From Flavobacterium degerlachei (GTDB taxonomy: Bacteria; Bacteroidota; Bacteroidia; Flavobacteriales; Flavobacteriaceae): a stretch of DNA of 64,000 bases. The position numbers were made by a program, and so were the translations under genes. The notes beneath the pieces were generated by a model. That model ran no database searches. It worked only from the letters and a program-made list of their open reading frames with translations, and had not been told where the DNA came from. Where the stretch lies: the NCBI RefSeq assembly GCF_900106645.1, contig NZ_FNMV01000015.1, positions 46,213-110,212 on the forward strand, given 5' to 3'. Shown here in pieces: positions 1 to 10,700 of this stretch (its first letter is position 1; each line of letters starts with the position of its first letter).

Positions 1-643
1 TTCCCGTAGGAAGCATGAAAAATCCTGCTCTTTCGTAATCTTCATATAAAAACCAGCCAATAGCCCAAAAGTGAGGAAATTGCCAGAAAAACTGAATCAA
101 AAACAAAGTCCCTGCCTCAATTCCAAAATCGCCTGTTGCAGCAACCCAACCTAACATAAACGGGATTGCCCCTGGAAAAGCACCCACAAAAACAGACAAC
201 GAAGTCATCGTTTTTAATGGAGTATAAACACTTGTATATAAAAATATAGAAATAGCACCAAACATTGCTGTTTTGGGGTTAATCATATAAAGCAAACCAA
301 TTCCTATTATTGTCAACAAGCTAGCAATTAGCAAGGCAACTGTTGGTGACATTCTACCGGCCGGAACAGGTCGGTTTTTAGTTCTGTTCATCAAAGCGTC
401 TAAATCTTTTTCAATCACTTGATTAAAAGCATTAGAAGCTCCCACCATACAGTAACCACCAATGGCAAGCATTATCAAAACAGACCATTGAAAAGGATGT
501 TCATCATCAAAACCCAGAAAATATCCCGCAATAGAGGAAAATAAAACACTGATAGCCAGCCCCGCCTTCGTGATTTCTTTAAAATCCAAAAAAATCGATT
601 TAAGGGAAAATGTATTTGACGTAGTATTCAATGCGGTTTTCAT
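1..643 (-). CDS. ctaB: Heme O synthase (protoheme IX farnesyltransferase), 3' part cut by window edge
   Basis: A reading frame starts at the ATG at 643-641 and is open to the window edge, giving 214 residues of a protein family usually near 300. The translation has several hydrophobic membrane segments and the UbiA-type prenyltransferase motif NAFNQVIEKDLDALMNRT, whose Asp residues bind Mg-prenyl-diphosphate, followed by RPVPAGR. A second conserved block reads YTPLKTMTSLSVFVGAFPGA. The family farnesylates heme b to heme O in the inner membrane, the first step towards heme A for the aa3-type oxidase encoded at 44.9-47.9 kb. The family call is secure. The C-terminal third lies outside the window. 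Confidence 0.93.
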   Translation of the reverse strand, partial: MKTALNTTSNTFSLKSIFLDFKEITKAGLAISVLFSSIAGYFLGFDDEHPFQWSVLIMLAIGGYCMVGASNAFNQVIEKDLDALMNRTKNRPVPAGRMSPTVALLIASLLTIIGIGLLYMINPKTAMFGAISIFLYTSVYTPLKTMTSLSVFVGAFPGAIPFMLGWVAATGDFGIEAGTLFLIQFFWQFPHFWAIGWFLYEDYERAGFFMLPTG

Positions 644-663
644 TAGATTTTATAAAACTGCTG

Positions 664-671
664 CAAAGGTA
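664..671 (-). promoter_or_regulatory. Putative -7 box of ctaB
   Basis: Read on the minus strand this is TACCTTTG, a match to the Bacteroidota -7 consensus TAnnTTTG, 21 bases before the ctaB start. No clear TTG -33 element is seen at 17-23 bases upstream. Confidence 0.45.
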
Positions 672-683
672 CACATTACATAG

Positions 684-709
684 AGAAATTAGATTGTAGA
701 AATTAGATT
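684..709. repeat. Two 12-bp direct repeats upstream of ctaB
   Basis: AGAAATTAGATT occurs at 684-695 and 698-709, one repeat every 14 bases, just upstream of the ctaB -7 box. It is AT-rich, so it could be chance or a simple duplication. Its position at the expected -33 region is the only reason to note it. Confidence 0.4.
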
Positions 710-805
710 TTTTTTAACTAATCTCATTAGAAAAACACAAAGCCTATGATTACAAATATTAGAACTAATTTATAATTATAGGCCATTGGATTTTAAAGCA
801 ATATA

Positions 806-2929
806 TTAATAATCAAAATACCAATTAAAAATATCAGCTCTCAATCCTAAAGTAAACCAATTAGTACTTTGGTTAAAAGTAGTTGCGGTATTCACCGTAG
901 GGTCAAAACTCCTGTAAATATAACTTCCGAAAAACTTTAGATTAGTGGCAGGATTCACCAAATAACCTCCTTGAATATCAGCAACAAACACAGCAGTTTT
1001 ATTACCCTGCCCTACTTTTACACCTGAATCAAAAGGTCTCTTTTCATCATAATCCTTATATATATTCCCACCATAGTTAAAACTATCTTCGGTAGTGTCA
1101 AAATCTAGACCGCGAGTACCTGCTGTTATTTTTGCATCAGCAAAATACCTTCCCTTATGATATCGAGCAATTGCAATAAACTCCTTGAAGTTTCCTCCCC
1201 ACTGATGTCCTATACTCTGATTATTGTGACCATAATTAGTAATAGGCACACTATGTGAATACACATAAGGTCGTACATGATTGTATTCTAACTGTAATAA
1301 TAAATTATCAACATGAAATGCATTGAAATACTTTACACCCAACTGATATCCATATTTATTTTTCCAACTGTTATCGCCACTTTTGATATCTCCAAGAGAA
1401 AACTCATCCAAAAGAAATTGCCCATACAAATTCACCTGATTGCTCCATTTATATTTATAAGAGAAACCTAACAATGCATTTCCAGTTCTCGCTGACGAAG
1501 CAAACTCAACAGATCTATAAAAAATAATTGGATTTATAAAACTAGCGTCAAATCCTCTATCGTTAGTATTTGTCCAAATTACAGATTCAAACAAACCAAT
1601 ATTCAACCTGTTTGAAACATTCCAACTTAAATAATGGTTCGCCATAAACTTTGTGGCATAGGTTCTTTCAAGTGTAACATCTGGACGTACATCCTTTAAC
1701 CACATATAAGTATTCGTGTATTTTATTTTCCAAAAATTGGTGTTAATTTTAAAATACGGATACGGACTCGCTCCATCACTTTCTAATAAAGAACGATATC
1801 CATCACCTATAAAATTTCTCCCATACCCTAATTGCACATCAATATGCTTGCTTGGCGCAAAAGTTATATTGGCTTCCGCCAAAGGAAAATCATACGAATC
1901 TGATTTAAAGTTTTTAGCTATCCCTATCCCCGGAATAATTGCCGGGTTACCACCTGCTGGCTCAATAGATTCAGCATATTGATTGAAATAATCTGCAAAA
2001 CGCCCCTGACTTTCAAAAACCGTAGTTGTGAAGTTAAGGTTATCCCCTAAGCCTCCACGAAAATTAAGTGCACGTGTATTGACATAAGTATAAGACACAT
2101 CACTATGAGACGCTTTACCAACTTGTAAATCCAAAATTGGGTTTAAAGTTAACCAATAACCCTCCCCTTGAATTTCGACCGCATTCTCATTCCATAATTT
2201 TCGAGCCCACCAGCCTGATACATTTTTCTTAAGTTTATCATTTGCTGCTTTAATATCATAATATTTTGCAACCTCTAAATAGGTATATGGTTTTGAAGCG
2301 GTATGATTATTACTACCTACTTGATTTAAAGCTCCGTCAAACTGAGCATAATAACTATGTGAAAAAGGAATATTCAAATGACTTTCAAACTCAGGATTAT
2401 TAAATTTTTTATAGACAATGCTATCCAGTTCCGTCAGCTGCTTTGTAGTGTTTTGTAAAACATCAGCACGCACTAACGCTTCTGCAGCCATTGTTTCTGC
2501 ATTTTTTAATGGTATTGCAATCGTGATATTGAATTTTGAATACGTTGGTTTTCCATTATAAGTAGACGGAATGATTTTTGGAAATTTAGCAAAAACTCTT
2601 TTCGCCTCCTGTATTAACTCCTCGTCGACAGCATTTACGTAAATCACTTTAAAAATTCCATTGCTATCCACTTCAAAAAGTACTATTATATTTCCAGAAA
2701 AATTATTTTGAATCAGGTTTTCTGGCATTACAAAATTTTGAAAAACAAAGTCTTGAACTTTATTATAAAAACAGTTTTCCAATTCCGTAGATTCTAAATT
2801 TTCACATTTAGGAAAAACTGGAAATCGCTCGGGAGCTGAATTCAATTGAGATGAATTATTATTCCCAGTTTGAGAATATGCGAAGAAAGAAAAAAATGAT
2901 ATTAATAAAACTAAGAAACCTTTTGTCAT
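806..2929 (-). CDS. remB: Gliding motility protein RemB, with N-terminal TonB-C-like domain and outer-membrane barrel
   Basis: 707 residues with a Sec signal peptide (LVLLISFFSFFAYSQ). Residues about 40-140 resemble a TonB C-terminal domain (GNIIVLFEVDSNGIFKVIYV, then a TIAIP strand). The remaining about 500 residues are aromatic-rich alternating strands typical of an outer-membrane beta-barrel and end in an aromatic residue (FNWYFDY). The identification as RemB rests on recognising the sequence type and on the remB-deoC-vanZ-gcvH-sprA order, which matches my memory of the Flavobacterium johnsoniae sprA-remB region. RemB is needed for full gliding there; its molecular role is unclear. It starts 20 bases after deoC ends, so the two probably share a transcript. 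Confidence 0.75.
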   Translation of the reverse strand: MTKGFLVLLISFFSFFAYSQTGNNNSSQLNSAPERFPVFPKCENLESTELENCFYNKVQDFVFQNFVMPENLIQNNFSGNIIVLFEVDSNGIFKVIYVNAVDEELIQEAKRVFAKFPKIIPSTYNGKPTYSKFNITIAIPLKNAETMAAEALVRADVLQNTTKQLTELDSIVYKKFNNPEFESHLNIPFSHSYYAQFDGALNQVGSNNHTASKPYTYLEVAKYYDIKAANDKLKKNVSGWWARKLWNENAVEIQGEGYWLTLNPILDLQVGKASHSDVSYTYVNTRALNFRGGLGDNLNFTTTVFESQGRFADYFNQYAESIEPAGGNPAIIPGIGIAKNFKSDSYDFPLAEANITFAPSKHIDVQLGYGRNFIGDGYRSLLESDGASPYPYFKINTNFWKIKYTNTYMWLKDVRPDVTLERTYATKFMANHYLSWNVSNRLNIGLFESVIWTNTNDRGFDASFINPIIFYRSVEFASSARTGNALLGFSYKYKWSNQVNLYGQFLLDEFSLGDIKSGDNSWKNKYGYQLGVKYFNAFHVDNLLLQLEYNHVRPYVYSHSVPITNYGHNNQSIGHQWGGNFKEFIAIARYHKGRYFADAKITAGTRGLDFDTTEDSFNYGGNIYKDYDEKRPFDSGVKVGQGNKTAVFVADIQGGYLVNPATNLKFFGSYIYRSFDPTVNTATTFNQSTNWFTLGLRADIFNWYFDY

Positions 2930-2949
2930 GTTACTTTTTGATTGAAAAT

Positions 2950-3693
2950 TTAGTATCCTGATTGTGTGCTTTCGCCATTAGCAATTGCTTTTGCTCCGGA
3001 TGTCCCTATTCTTTTTACGCCTAATCGAATCATCCCCAAAGCCTCCTCATAAGTCCGTACGCCACCAGCTGCTTTTATAGGGAGTGGCGATGCGTTTTCT
3101 AACATTAATATTATAGACGAAACTGTCGCTCCATTAGGAAGGTCATTTTCAGTTTTAAAAAAACCTGTTGACGATTTTACAAAAACGGAATTAAAATATT
3201 CTTCTTTAAAATTAGAAACCACCACATTCTTTATCAGAGCTGATAGTTGTATAATTTGCTTGTCATCTAAAGCCGCAACTTCAATAATCCACTTCACCAC
3301 TTTATTATTATCAAGTCCTAATTGCGTGCATTTCAGAATTTCTTCCTTTACCAAATCAACATTTCCTTCCTTGAACGCTTCGTAATTGCAAACAAAATCT
3401 AAATCATCAGCTCCGTCTTGAATTGCGTCCATCGCTTCATTAAGCTTAGCTTCAACTCCCGACTTCCCTTCCGGAAAATCAATTACAGTACCTATTTGTA
3501 CATTCGAATCAGCAGCTGTAATCATCTTTCTGGCTATAGAAACCATATCTGGCCGAATCATAATAAGCTTAAAATTCTCATCAATTGCTTCCTGTATGAA
3601 TTTTTCAACAACAAGAACATTATGGCTTTCACTTAGTCCAGCCTGACTTGCCGTTTTTAAATAGGTCGAATCTAAATATTGTTTAATGTTCAT
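2950..3693 (-). CDS. deoC: Deoxyribose-phosphate aldolase
   Basis: 247 residues, full length for the family. DeoC reversibly cleaves 2-deoxyribose-5-phosphate to glyceraldehyde-3-phosphate and acetaldehyde in deoxynucleoside salvage. The Schiff-base lysine is in VFVKSSTGF, the second conserved lysine is in PIKAAGGVRTYEEA, and GTSGA near the C-terminus is part of the phosphate-binding region. It is the first gene of a deoC-remB pair; a terminator at 3871-3894 separates it from the operon upstream. The pairing with a gliding gene looks like neighbourhood conservation rather than shared function. Confidence 0.95.
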   Translation of the reverse strand: MNIKQYLDSTYLKTASQAGLSESHNVLVVEKFIQEAIDENFKLIMIRPDMVSIARKMITAADSNVQIGTVIDFPEGKSGVEAKLNEAMDAIQDGADDLDFVCNYEAFKEGNVDLVKEEILKCTQLGLDNNKVVKWIIEVAALDDKQIIQLSALIKNVVVSNFKEEYFNSVFVKSSTGFFKTENDLPNGATVSSIILMLENASPLPIKAAGGVRTYEEALGMIRLGVKRIGTSGAKAIANGESTQSGY

Positions 3694-3731
3694 TGTTTTC
3701 TTATTTCCCGATTATGATTCCTGATGGTTCA

Positions 3732-3739
3732 CAAAAATA
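3732..3739 (-). promoter_or_regulatory. Putative -7 box of deoC-remB
   Basis: The minus strand reads TATTTTTG, matching TAnnTTTG, 39 bases before the deoC ATG and downstream of the terminator at 3871-3894. A -33 TTG at standard spacing is not visible. Confidence 0.4.
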
Positions 3740-3870
3740 CATATTTAATCGGCATTAGTTTTATAGAGACTTGCACTTTAACCAACAAAATTTTTGATCA
3801 GCAAAGTTAATAAAAGACCAAATTAGTTATTAAATAATAAATGAAAGTAAACACTCCCTGCCCATAACAA

Positions 3871-3894
3871 AAAATCCCGCCGAAGCGGGATTTT
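3871..3894 (-). terminator. Rho-independent terminator after the ruvA-sprA-gcvH-vanZ operon
   Basis: AAAATCCCGC-CGAA-GCGGGATTTT is a perfect 10-bp stem with a tetraloop, 9 bases past the vanZ stop. A/T tracts on both sides would allow it to work in either direction, but only minus-strand genes flank it. Confidence 0.85.
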
Positions 3895-3902
3895 AATTTA
3901 TT

Positions 3903-4286
3903 TTATTTTTTATCTAACCGTCGTATTTTATAATACATAACGATCGATAAAACTGCTAAAGTTGCTCCTGAAATATTAGCTGCAACGTCAAGCGCATCTT
4001 CCTTTCTTGTAGTTGTATACAAGCCTTGTAAAACTTCAATTGCTATTCCAAAAAAAACTGAAAGCATAAATGCAATCATTAATGGCATAAATATTTTTTT
4101 ATCCGTGGTATGGCTTATTAAAAACAAAAACCAAAGTGAGGTAAATACAAAGTGAAAAAACGCATGAATGAATTTATCAAGATTCTCAATGTTTACAACA
4201 GGGAGACTCTCCGATTGAACTAGACAAAGGGTAAAAACAATTGCCGTCCATATTACCGCTGCCAAAAAAAATAATTTTTTAAGCAC
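3903..4286 (-). CDS. VanZ family small membrane protein
   Basis: About 127 residues with four predicted membrane helices: [50 protein letters not shown] and [18 protein letters not shown]. The acidic and histidine residues ([26 protein letters not shown]) are typical of the VanZ-like family, whose bacterial function is unknown. No ATG is available: a TGA lies just upstream of TTG (4289) and GTG (4286), so translation must begin at one of these. I chose the GTG. Both lie inside the end of gcvH, which suggests translational coupling. Confidence 0.75.
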   Translation of the reverse strand: MLKKLFFLAAVIWTAIVFTLCLVQSESLPVVNIENLDKFIHAFFHFVFTSLWFLFLISHTTDKKIFMPLMIAFMLSVFFGIAIEVLQGLYTTTRKEDALDVAANISGATLAVLSIVMYYKIRRLDKK

Positions 4287-4659
4287 CAATCAATTCTTTG
4301 TAGGCTTCACTTGTAAGTAACGAATCATAATCCGCAACATCTGAAACTTTAATTTTTATCATCCAACCAGCACCATAAGGATCTGAATTTACCGCTTCTG
4401 GAGTACTTTCAAGAGCATCGTTAAATTCTATAATTTCTCCCGCTAATGGTAGAAACAAATCAGAAACTGTTTTTACTGCCTCAACTGTACCAAAAACCTC
4501 ATCTTTTTCTAGAGTTTGGTCTAAAGTTTCTACTTCAACATAAACGATATCCCCTAATTCTTTTTGAGCAAAATGGGTAATCCCTACCGTTGCAACATCA
4601 CCTTCAAGGCTAATCCATTCGTGATCTTTCGTGTACTTTAAATTTGTAGGTATATTCAT
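4279..4659 (-). CDS. gcvH: Glycine cleavage system H protein
   Basis: 126 residues. H protein carries the lipoyl arm that shuttles the aminomethyl group between the P, T and L proteins of the glycine cleavage complex. The lipoylated lysine is in [13 protein letters not shown]; the N-terminus KYTKDHEWI and the tail [11 protein letters not shown] are family hallmarks. I placed the start at the ATG at 4659-4657, giving [10 protein letters not shown]; the longer frame upstream lacks family similarity. It lies 87 bases after sprA and overlaps the start of vanZ. No other glycine cleavage gene is in the window. Confidence 0.95.
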   Translation of the reverse strand: MNIPTNLKYTKDHEWISLEGDVATVGITHFAQKELGDIVYVEVETLDQTLEKDEVFGTVEAVKTVSDLFLPLAGEIIEFNDALESTPEAVNSDPYGAGWMIKIKVSDVADYDSLLTSEAYKELIGA

Positions 4660-4746
4660 AATAAATACTAATTGATAATTGATAATTGAATTATTGTTCC
4701 GCAAATGTAACAATCTTCTATTCAAATATAGTTTAGATTCTAAATT

Positions 4747-7700
4747 TTAATTCCCAAAATTATAACGAAGCGTAAATCCGGAACGAATGTTAGTTAGAGG
4801 GAATGAAGTTGATATTACTGCTTTGGAAAATGAATGGTCATAATAGAATATTGCAGTAAGGTTTTTACTGAAAGAATAATCAGCCGTCAATTTCAAAGAC
4901 CAAATATTTTGCCCACCCGCCAATTGATTATTATCGTAATCTAAATATCGCACTACAGTTTGATTATTACGATACGAAAAATCAGCTTTCATATTGATAT
5001 CCCCTTTGATTATACCAGTAGGATTATCAGCCAGGCGTGAAGAAAAAATCACATCCTTAAAGCGGTATCCAAGTCCTACAACATATTCAATTCCTTTTAC
5101 TTCTGTCAATAAGTTATTATCAAAACTCATAGATAATGCTCTGTCTTTTTTGATCTCAGTAAGTACTTTTAACGAACTTTTCAATTCAAAATCCATTCTG
5201 ATTAGCGGACTAAATTGCTCCACTAAATTGATATTAGACATAATGGTCTTATTATAAAAGTTCCCACTATCATCAACTCCGTCAGGAGTATTATCATAAT
5301 CAAAATTCGATCGATATTGATTGATCGTATAAGAAGCCCTATAATTATGTTGCAAAGAAAATCTTTTGAAATTCTTTTTAAACAAATCGTATCGCATTAA
5401 TCCGTTATATTTCACCGCCCAATTAGGAATTGGAAAACTTCTAAAAATCCCCAGCGAAACACCTGAGGCATCGCTACCGGAATAAGCCGCAAGAAATGCT
5501 GGCAGCAATACTGCCTGATTGTTTTTACCATAACCTAAAGGATAGCCTTCATCATCAATATTTGCAGGATTAGTAACATCAATACCTCTTTCTGTGGCTA
5601 ATCTTGTAGCCACTATAAGCCTATTAGACCTGAAGTCATCAAAAGCAGCTGATGAATTTTCATCGCTAGCTGAAAAAGCAGTCTTGATTAATACTGTCGA
5701 AATTGAAAAAAGACCATATGTATAAGGTGAACGTGAATTGTATTGACCATCAAAAATGTCATACTGTTCTGAGTAATTCTTTGAATAAGATCTATCTGAA
5801 GTCAAATCAATTTTTAAGTCAGGAAACAAATCTACATTTGCAGTCGCTTTAAGCATCCTATTGGTCACTTGCGAGAAATTTTGATTAAAGTCCTGATAAT
5901 TGGTAAGCCATCCGTTTTTAGCTGCTTCATACCTTACATCATCTTGACTTCCAAAAATAAATCCTAACGAAGGTCTCGAAGAGCCTAGAAACCCTACGCT
6001 TGGCGTATATCCTGGCAAAACTGTTCCACTATTCTCAGTATAATTAATTTGAATATTTTTTACACTGGTTAAAACCCCCATCAATCCATCAACAAATTCA
6101 TTGTCTTTGGCCTGTGGCTTCGCGGCAGTATTCACTACTTTCTCACCAGGTTTTGGTGCTGTTGCTCTAGGTTTTGGTGCTGCGTTCTTTCCCTTTGGTG
6201 AAATCCCTAAATATTTATACAACATGTCCATATTGAAACTTGAATTCAAACTATTAGAACGTGCATTCTGAACAGTATTCCCTAAATTGTAAGCAGTTCC
6301 TTCAATCTCTATTTGAGATAAAGCATTTGAAGTACGTTGCCAGCTATAGTCTCCGGTATAAGAATAATTTGCTTTAATAAAACTGAATACCGGAATTTTG
6401 TTAATTGGAATTTCATAATTCACTACCAACTGTTGCATGTGTTGGTTAGGGTCTCCAATATCCCAATAACTATCCCATATTGAAAAACTGTCAATTGGTT
6501 CGTTATCCTCATTCAAATAATTCTTAACTATGTTGCTTGACGAAGCCGTATAACTCAGTTTTAATGCTTTTGTTAGATTATAATTAAAACCATACTGGTA
6601 ATTAAATGAAAAATTCCTTCTATATAAAGGATCAAGCCCAATACCTTGAACATCTACCTGTCTGAATTGTTGACGATTAAACTGTCTATTAATATTTGAA
6701 TTAAAGGAAATATTCGAAGGCAGATAGTTAAAATTAAAATCACTTAGTAATTTCCAATAGTCGCTCTTCTTCATGAACTCCATTTTCTTAAAAGGCTCAA
6801 CTGACTTAGGTTGAAAACTAAATGCATAATCAACAGATGAATTTGCTTGTTGGTCTAAATACTCTTCAATTTCAAAATCATGTCGCTCCACTTTATTGTA
6901 GGATTGAGAAAAAGTGAAGTTCTCCGGATCATAAACGTGTTGTTTTTGCTCTGGACTTCTCTGTTTTCTAACACCTATAAAATTGATACTTGTACGTTTT
7001 GTATAATCGATAGCTCTGTTAGTGATATTATCTTTCAATTCAGAGTCAGTGGTATTGTCTAACAACTGTTTTAGTTTGATATCTTGGTTAAAAGGATCGT
7101 ATTCAGGAGTTATCGTTTCTTCGCCAACAGCATAATTAAAAGGCAAATTAATACCCCACTTGATAGGTAACATTTTTCCAAGGTTCACATTGGTTACAAT
7201 GTTATATTGTTGAATATCTTCACGACTTCTTTCATTAGGTCCTTGTTCCAATGAACCAAAACCAATCGTACTTTTCTTTCCTGTGGCTGAAATTGTAGCA
7301 AAATCAGCAAGATTCGAATCTACGTTTAAGACAGCTGCCATACCACCCTGATTATCCATATCAGCCAAACGAAGTTCATTGAACCAAACCTCTCCTTTGA
7401 TATCCTGATGCGTTTCATTACTTTTTACACCCACCATCAATGTACGAACTAATCCAAAATTAGGATTTCCTTTGATCCCTAGCCTTAATTTATTTGATTT
7501 GCTGGCCAGCGAAGCATCGAGTTCATCTTCGTTTTGATAATAAATTCCATCCAAAGGCAAGGTGCTTAAGTCAACACTCATGGATTGAATTTTTAACTGA
7601 GTCAATAACGCCAGTGACAAATCAATTTCATTGGCTTCTGGCCAAACTAATTCAGCACTCAAAGCAGAACAATCAGCTCCAGATGATGTGGGTATTGTCA

Positions 7701-10700
7701 CTTTCAATGGAATTTCTATTTGGTAAAAATTCTGAGTAAAGTCATTTCCAAAACGAATAAAACCTACCATTTGGTCATCCCTAAGAACGATTTCATTAGG
7801 CAAAGATTCGGCATGCAAAAACATTTTTAATTTCTTGAATTGACGCATGTCAATACTTACATTTTTAAAAACCGCTCTTGAATCTTCGGGCTCCAACCCA
7901 TCTCCTGAAACTCTTAGAGATAGCGCTTGTTCATTTTGATTAATAAGCGTATTGTTATTATATAATTGTTCTCTTTGTACTCCTGGAGGCACTACATAAT
8001 TCACTGGACATCTATCACCATTCTCTTGAACATTTACAGCCAATACATCTAAATCAGTATTGTCGTCTAGTACATTTGTATCATTAAAATCTAGTGTATT
8101 TGTATATCTTCTCCATTCTCCTCTCACTAAATCCAAAGCACCAAAACGAACTGTCACCTCTTCATTAAAGCCTGTCATAAACATTCTCATAAAACGGATC
8201 GATCTAAAATCAGATATATTTCCAATTGTGTTTTCTGGCTGTGAAACTGGAATTTTAAACTGAATCCATCTTGAATCAGTAACTTCTCCGTTAGCTAATG
8301 TTACTTGCGTATTTCTTATGTCAGTAATATAATTTTGGCCAACCGTCATGTTTGGCTGAACGTCAATGCTATATTCATAATAAGCATTGATTGTATTCAT
8401 TGTATTATCCCTATTGATATCTTCTACATCTGGTACGGTAGATGATCCTCTGTTAGGATTGCTAATATCAACAGCCGAGTTTCCATCAACTCCATTGTAG
8501 TTTTTATATCGTTCTAAAATGCTACCAGAAGTATTCAAATAATAAGTATAATCATCCCCCGCCGGATCTGGATCAGAGGCAAAATTATTGTACACAGCAC
8601 CTTCATTGACATTAGCCAAACCATCTAAACCAATATCTTGATTGGTTCGATTGTTTGCATTAGCATCAAATGCATAAATTAAAGATTGTGAAGCTGGAAC
8701 ATCACCCCATATTGGTCTTGGATTTACCAATATTTGGTCTGGCCCAAGTCCGTTTTCATATTGCTTTCTTCCGTCTTTCAAAACATCTTCGGATATCTCC
8801 CCAAGATTGAAATAGATTTTACCCGTATTGCTTGGAAGAATTTTTCCTACTCCCTCATATGGATCTAAAACCCAAAACTGGATATATTCAACGTTACCTT
8901 GCTCAAAATTTGTTGAGTTTAGCGATCGCATAATTCCTCCAAAATTCTCTGCAGGATAAGCTTTAAAATTAGCATTGTTATTATACGGTCCTCTATCTGA
9001 TGGGTAGTAACTCAAGTCTAAGGTATTTATTACCTGTGACTGTCCTTGAGCAATATCTGTTAGAGGGTACAATTCTTCACTATATATACGTCTTGTACTG
9101 TTGAATGACAAATCATCATTTGTAATTCCAGGAGGTTTTTGGGTATAAAAAACAGGGTCGATAGAATACCAAGCCAATTTTGCTCTTTTAAAACCATAAC
9201 TCAAATCATTTGAACTAGCGTTAAAATCATACGTGCTTCGAACATTCCTATCTGGTGTTGAAGATAGACTCCAAGCATAGGCTGAACGCATATCGATAGT
9301 AGATTGTGACCCTTCAAAATCATCAACATAAATAGTTGATTCTCCCTCGAACTGATCAGCTTTTGGCGAATCTGGCTTTAAAAAAGCAATTTCCCCCCTT
9401 ACAGAAAGGTTTGAAGGTACATCCGTATCTAAGTTGGGTAATTTATTTACTAATCGAGTCAAAAAAGGAACTTCAGTAGAAAAATTAGTATTGAATCCAA
9501 AAATTGTATTGTTAACAGATTCCTGACCAAAACTTGATTTCTGGGTGAATGGTTTTTCGGTCATTTTGAGATAGGTACCTCCAATCAAAAAATTATCTGA
9601 AATTTTATGTTCCACGTTTACTCCCATAAATTGTCTGGTTTGCTGACCAAATATGGAATTGTTTTCCAATGAAACATTAATTGGTGTATTAGAAGCCTGT
9701 AGCGACGGATCTAAAATTTGTACTCTTCCCAATTGATAATTCACGCTATAGTCAATCCCTTCTACTAAAACTCTTCCTGCCGCCGTAACAACAACAGAGC
9801 CTTGAGGAACATTGAATGCCCCAATTGGAATTCCATCATCTCCTGATGATTTATATCGTCCCCTTAAAAGGAATTTATTCTTATCACTATCCTGCAATGC
9901 CCCTGATTGAGTATTGCGGTACATATTTCTGAATACATACTTCTTTTGATTTGCATTATAAGTAGCTTCATCATCATAATTTTCACCGCTTCCAGTATTT
10001 GAAAGTTTAGAAAATAGCAACTCTCCAAACGGCTCCTTAGTTGTGAATATTACGCGACCATTTTGAGAATCAATAGTAATACCTTGCATAAAGTCAAAAA
10101 AACCATCACCACCAGTTTGTGGGTCATTATTGTAATTCAGTTTATCTAAATTAAAGACCTTAAGTAAGGGAGTTTCTGCAACTTTATTTTCCGCCGATGG
10201 ACTCGGTGGAAACGGACTACCTTCAACCGCTGTAATATAGTTTAAAGGTGAAGGGTCACTATAAAGAATATTAAACCTGAAATCTTCTTGCTTAACCTGA
10301 TAAGCACCTTGTATTTGATAAATATTTTTCATCATCAAATTCCAAACAGGGTTTTTGACATTCGTCAAATTGCTTTTTAACATTTTCAAAATCAAACTTT
10401 GGGTGATAATTGCTTGCGAAGCGTCTGTTCCAGTTACAACCGTTGCATCTACGCCATCACTCCCAAACTCTCCAACCTGATACACTTTATCTCCAATTGT
10501 ATATTGGTACGCAACAGCCAAAATCTCATCATTAGCTAATCTTTGCTGCAATGAAATATACCCTAATTGCGCATTAAAGGTATATTCATTTGTTGTCAAT
10601 TTCCTTGCGTTTTCTAATTTGGAATAATCCTGACCTTCGCTAACAGAAACATTAAAACCAGAACTTGCTGTTACAATTTCACGAATGTTTTTGTTCAACA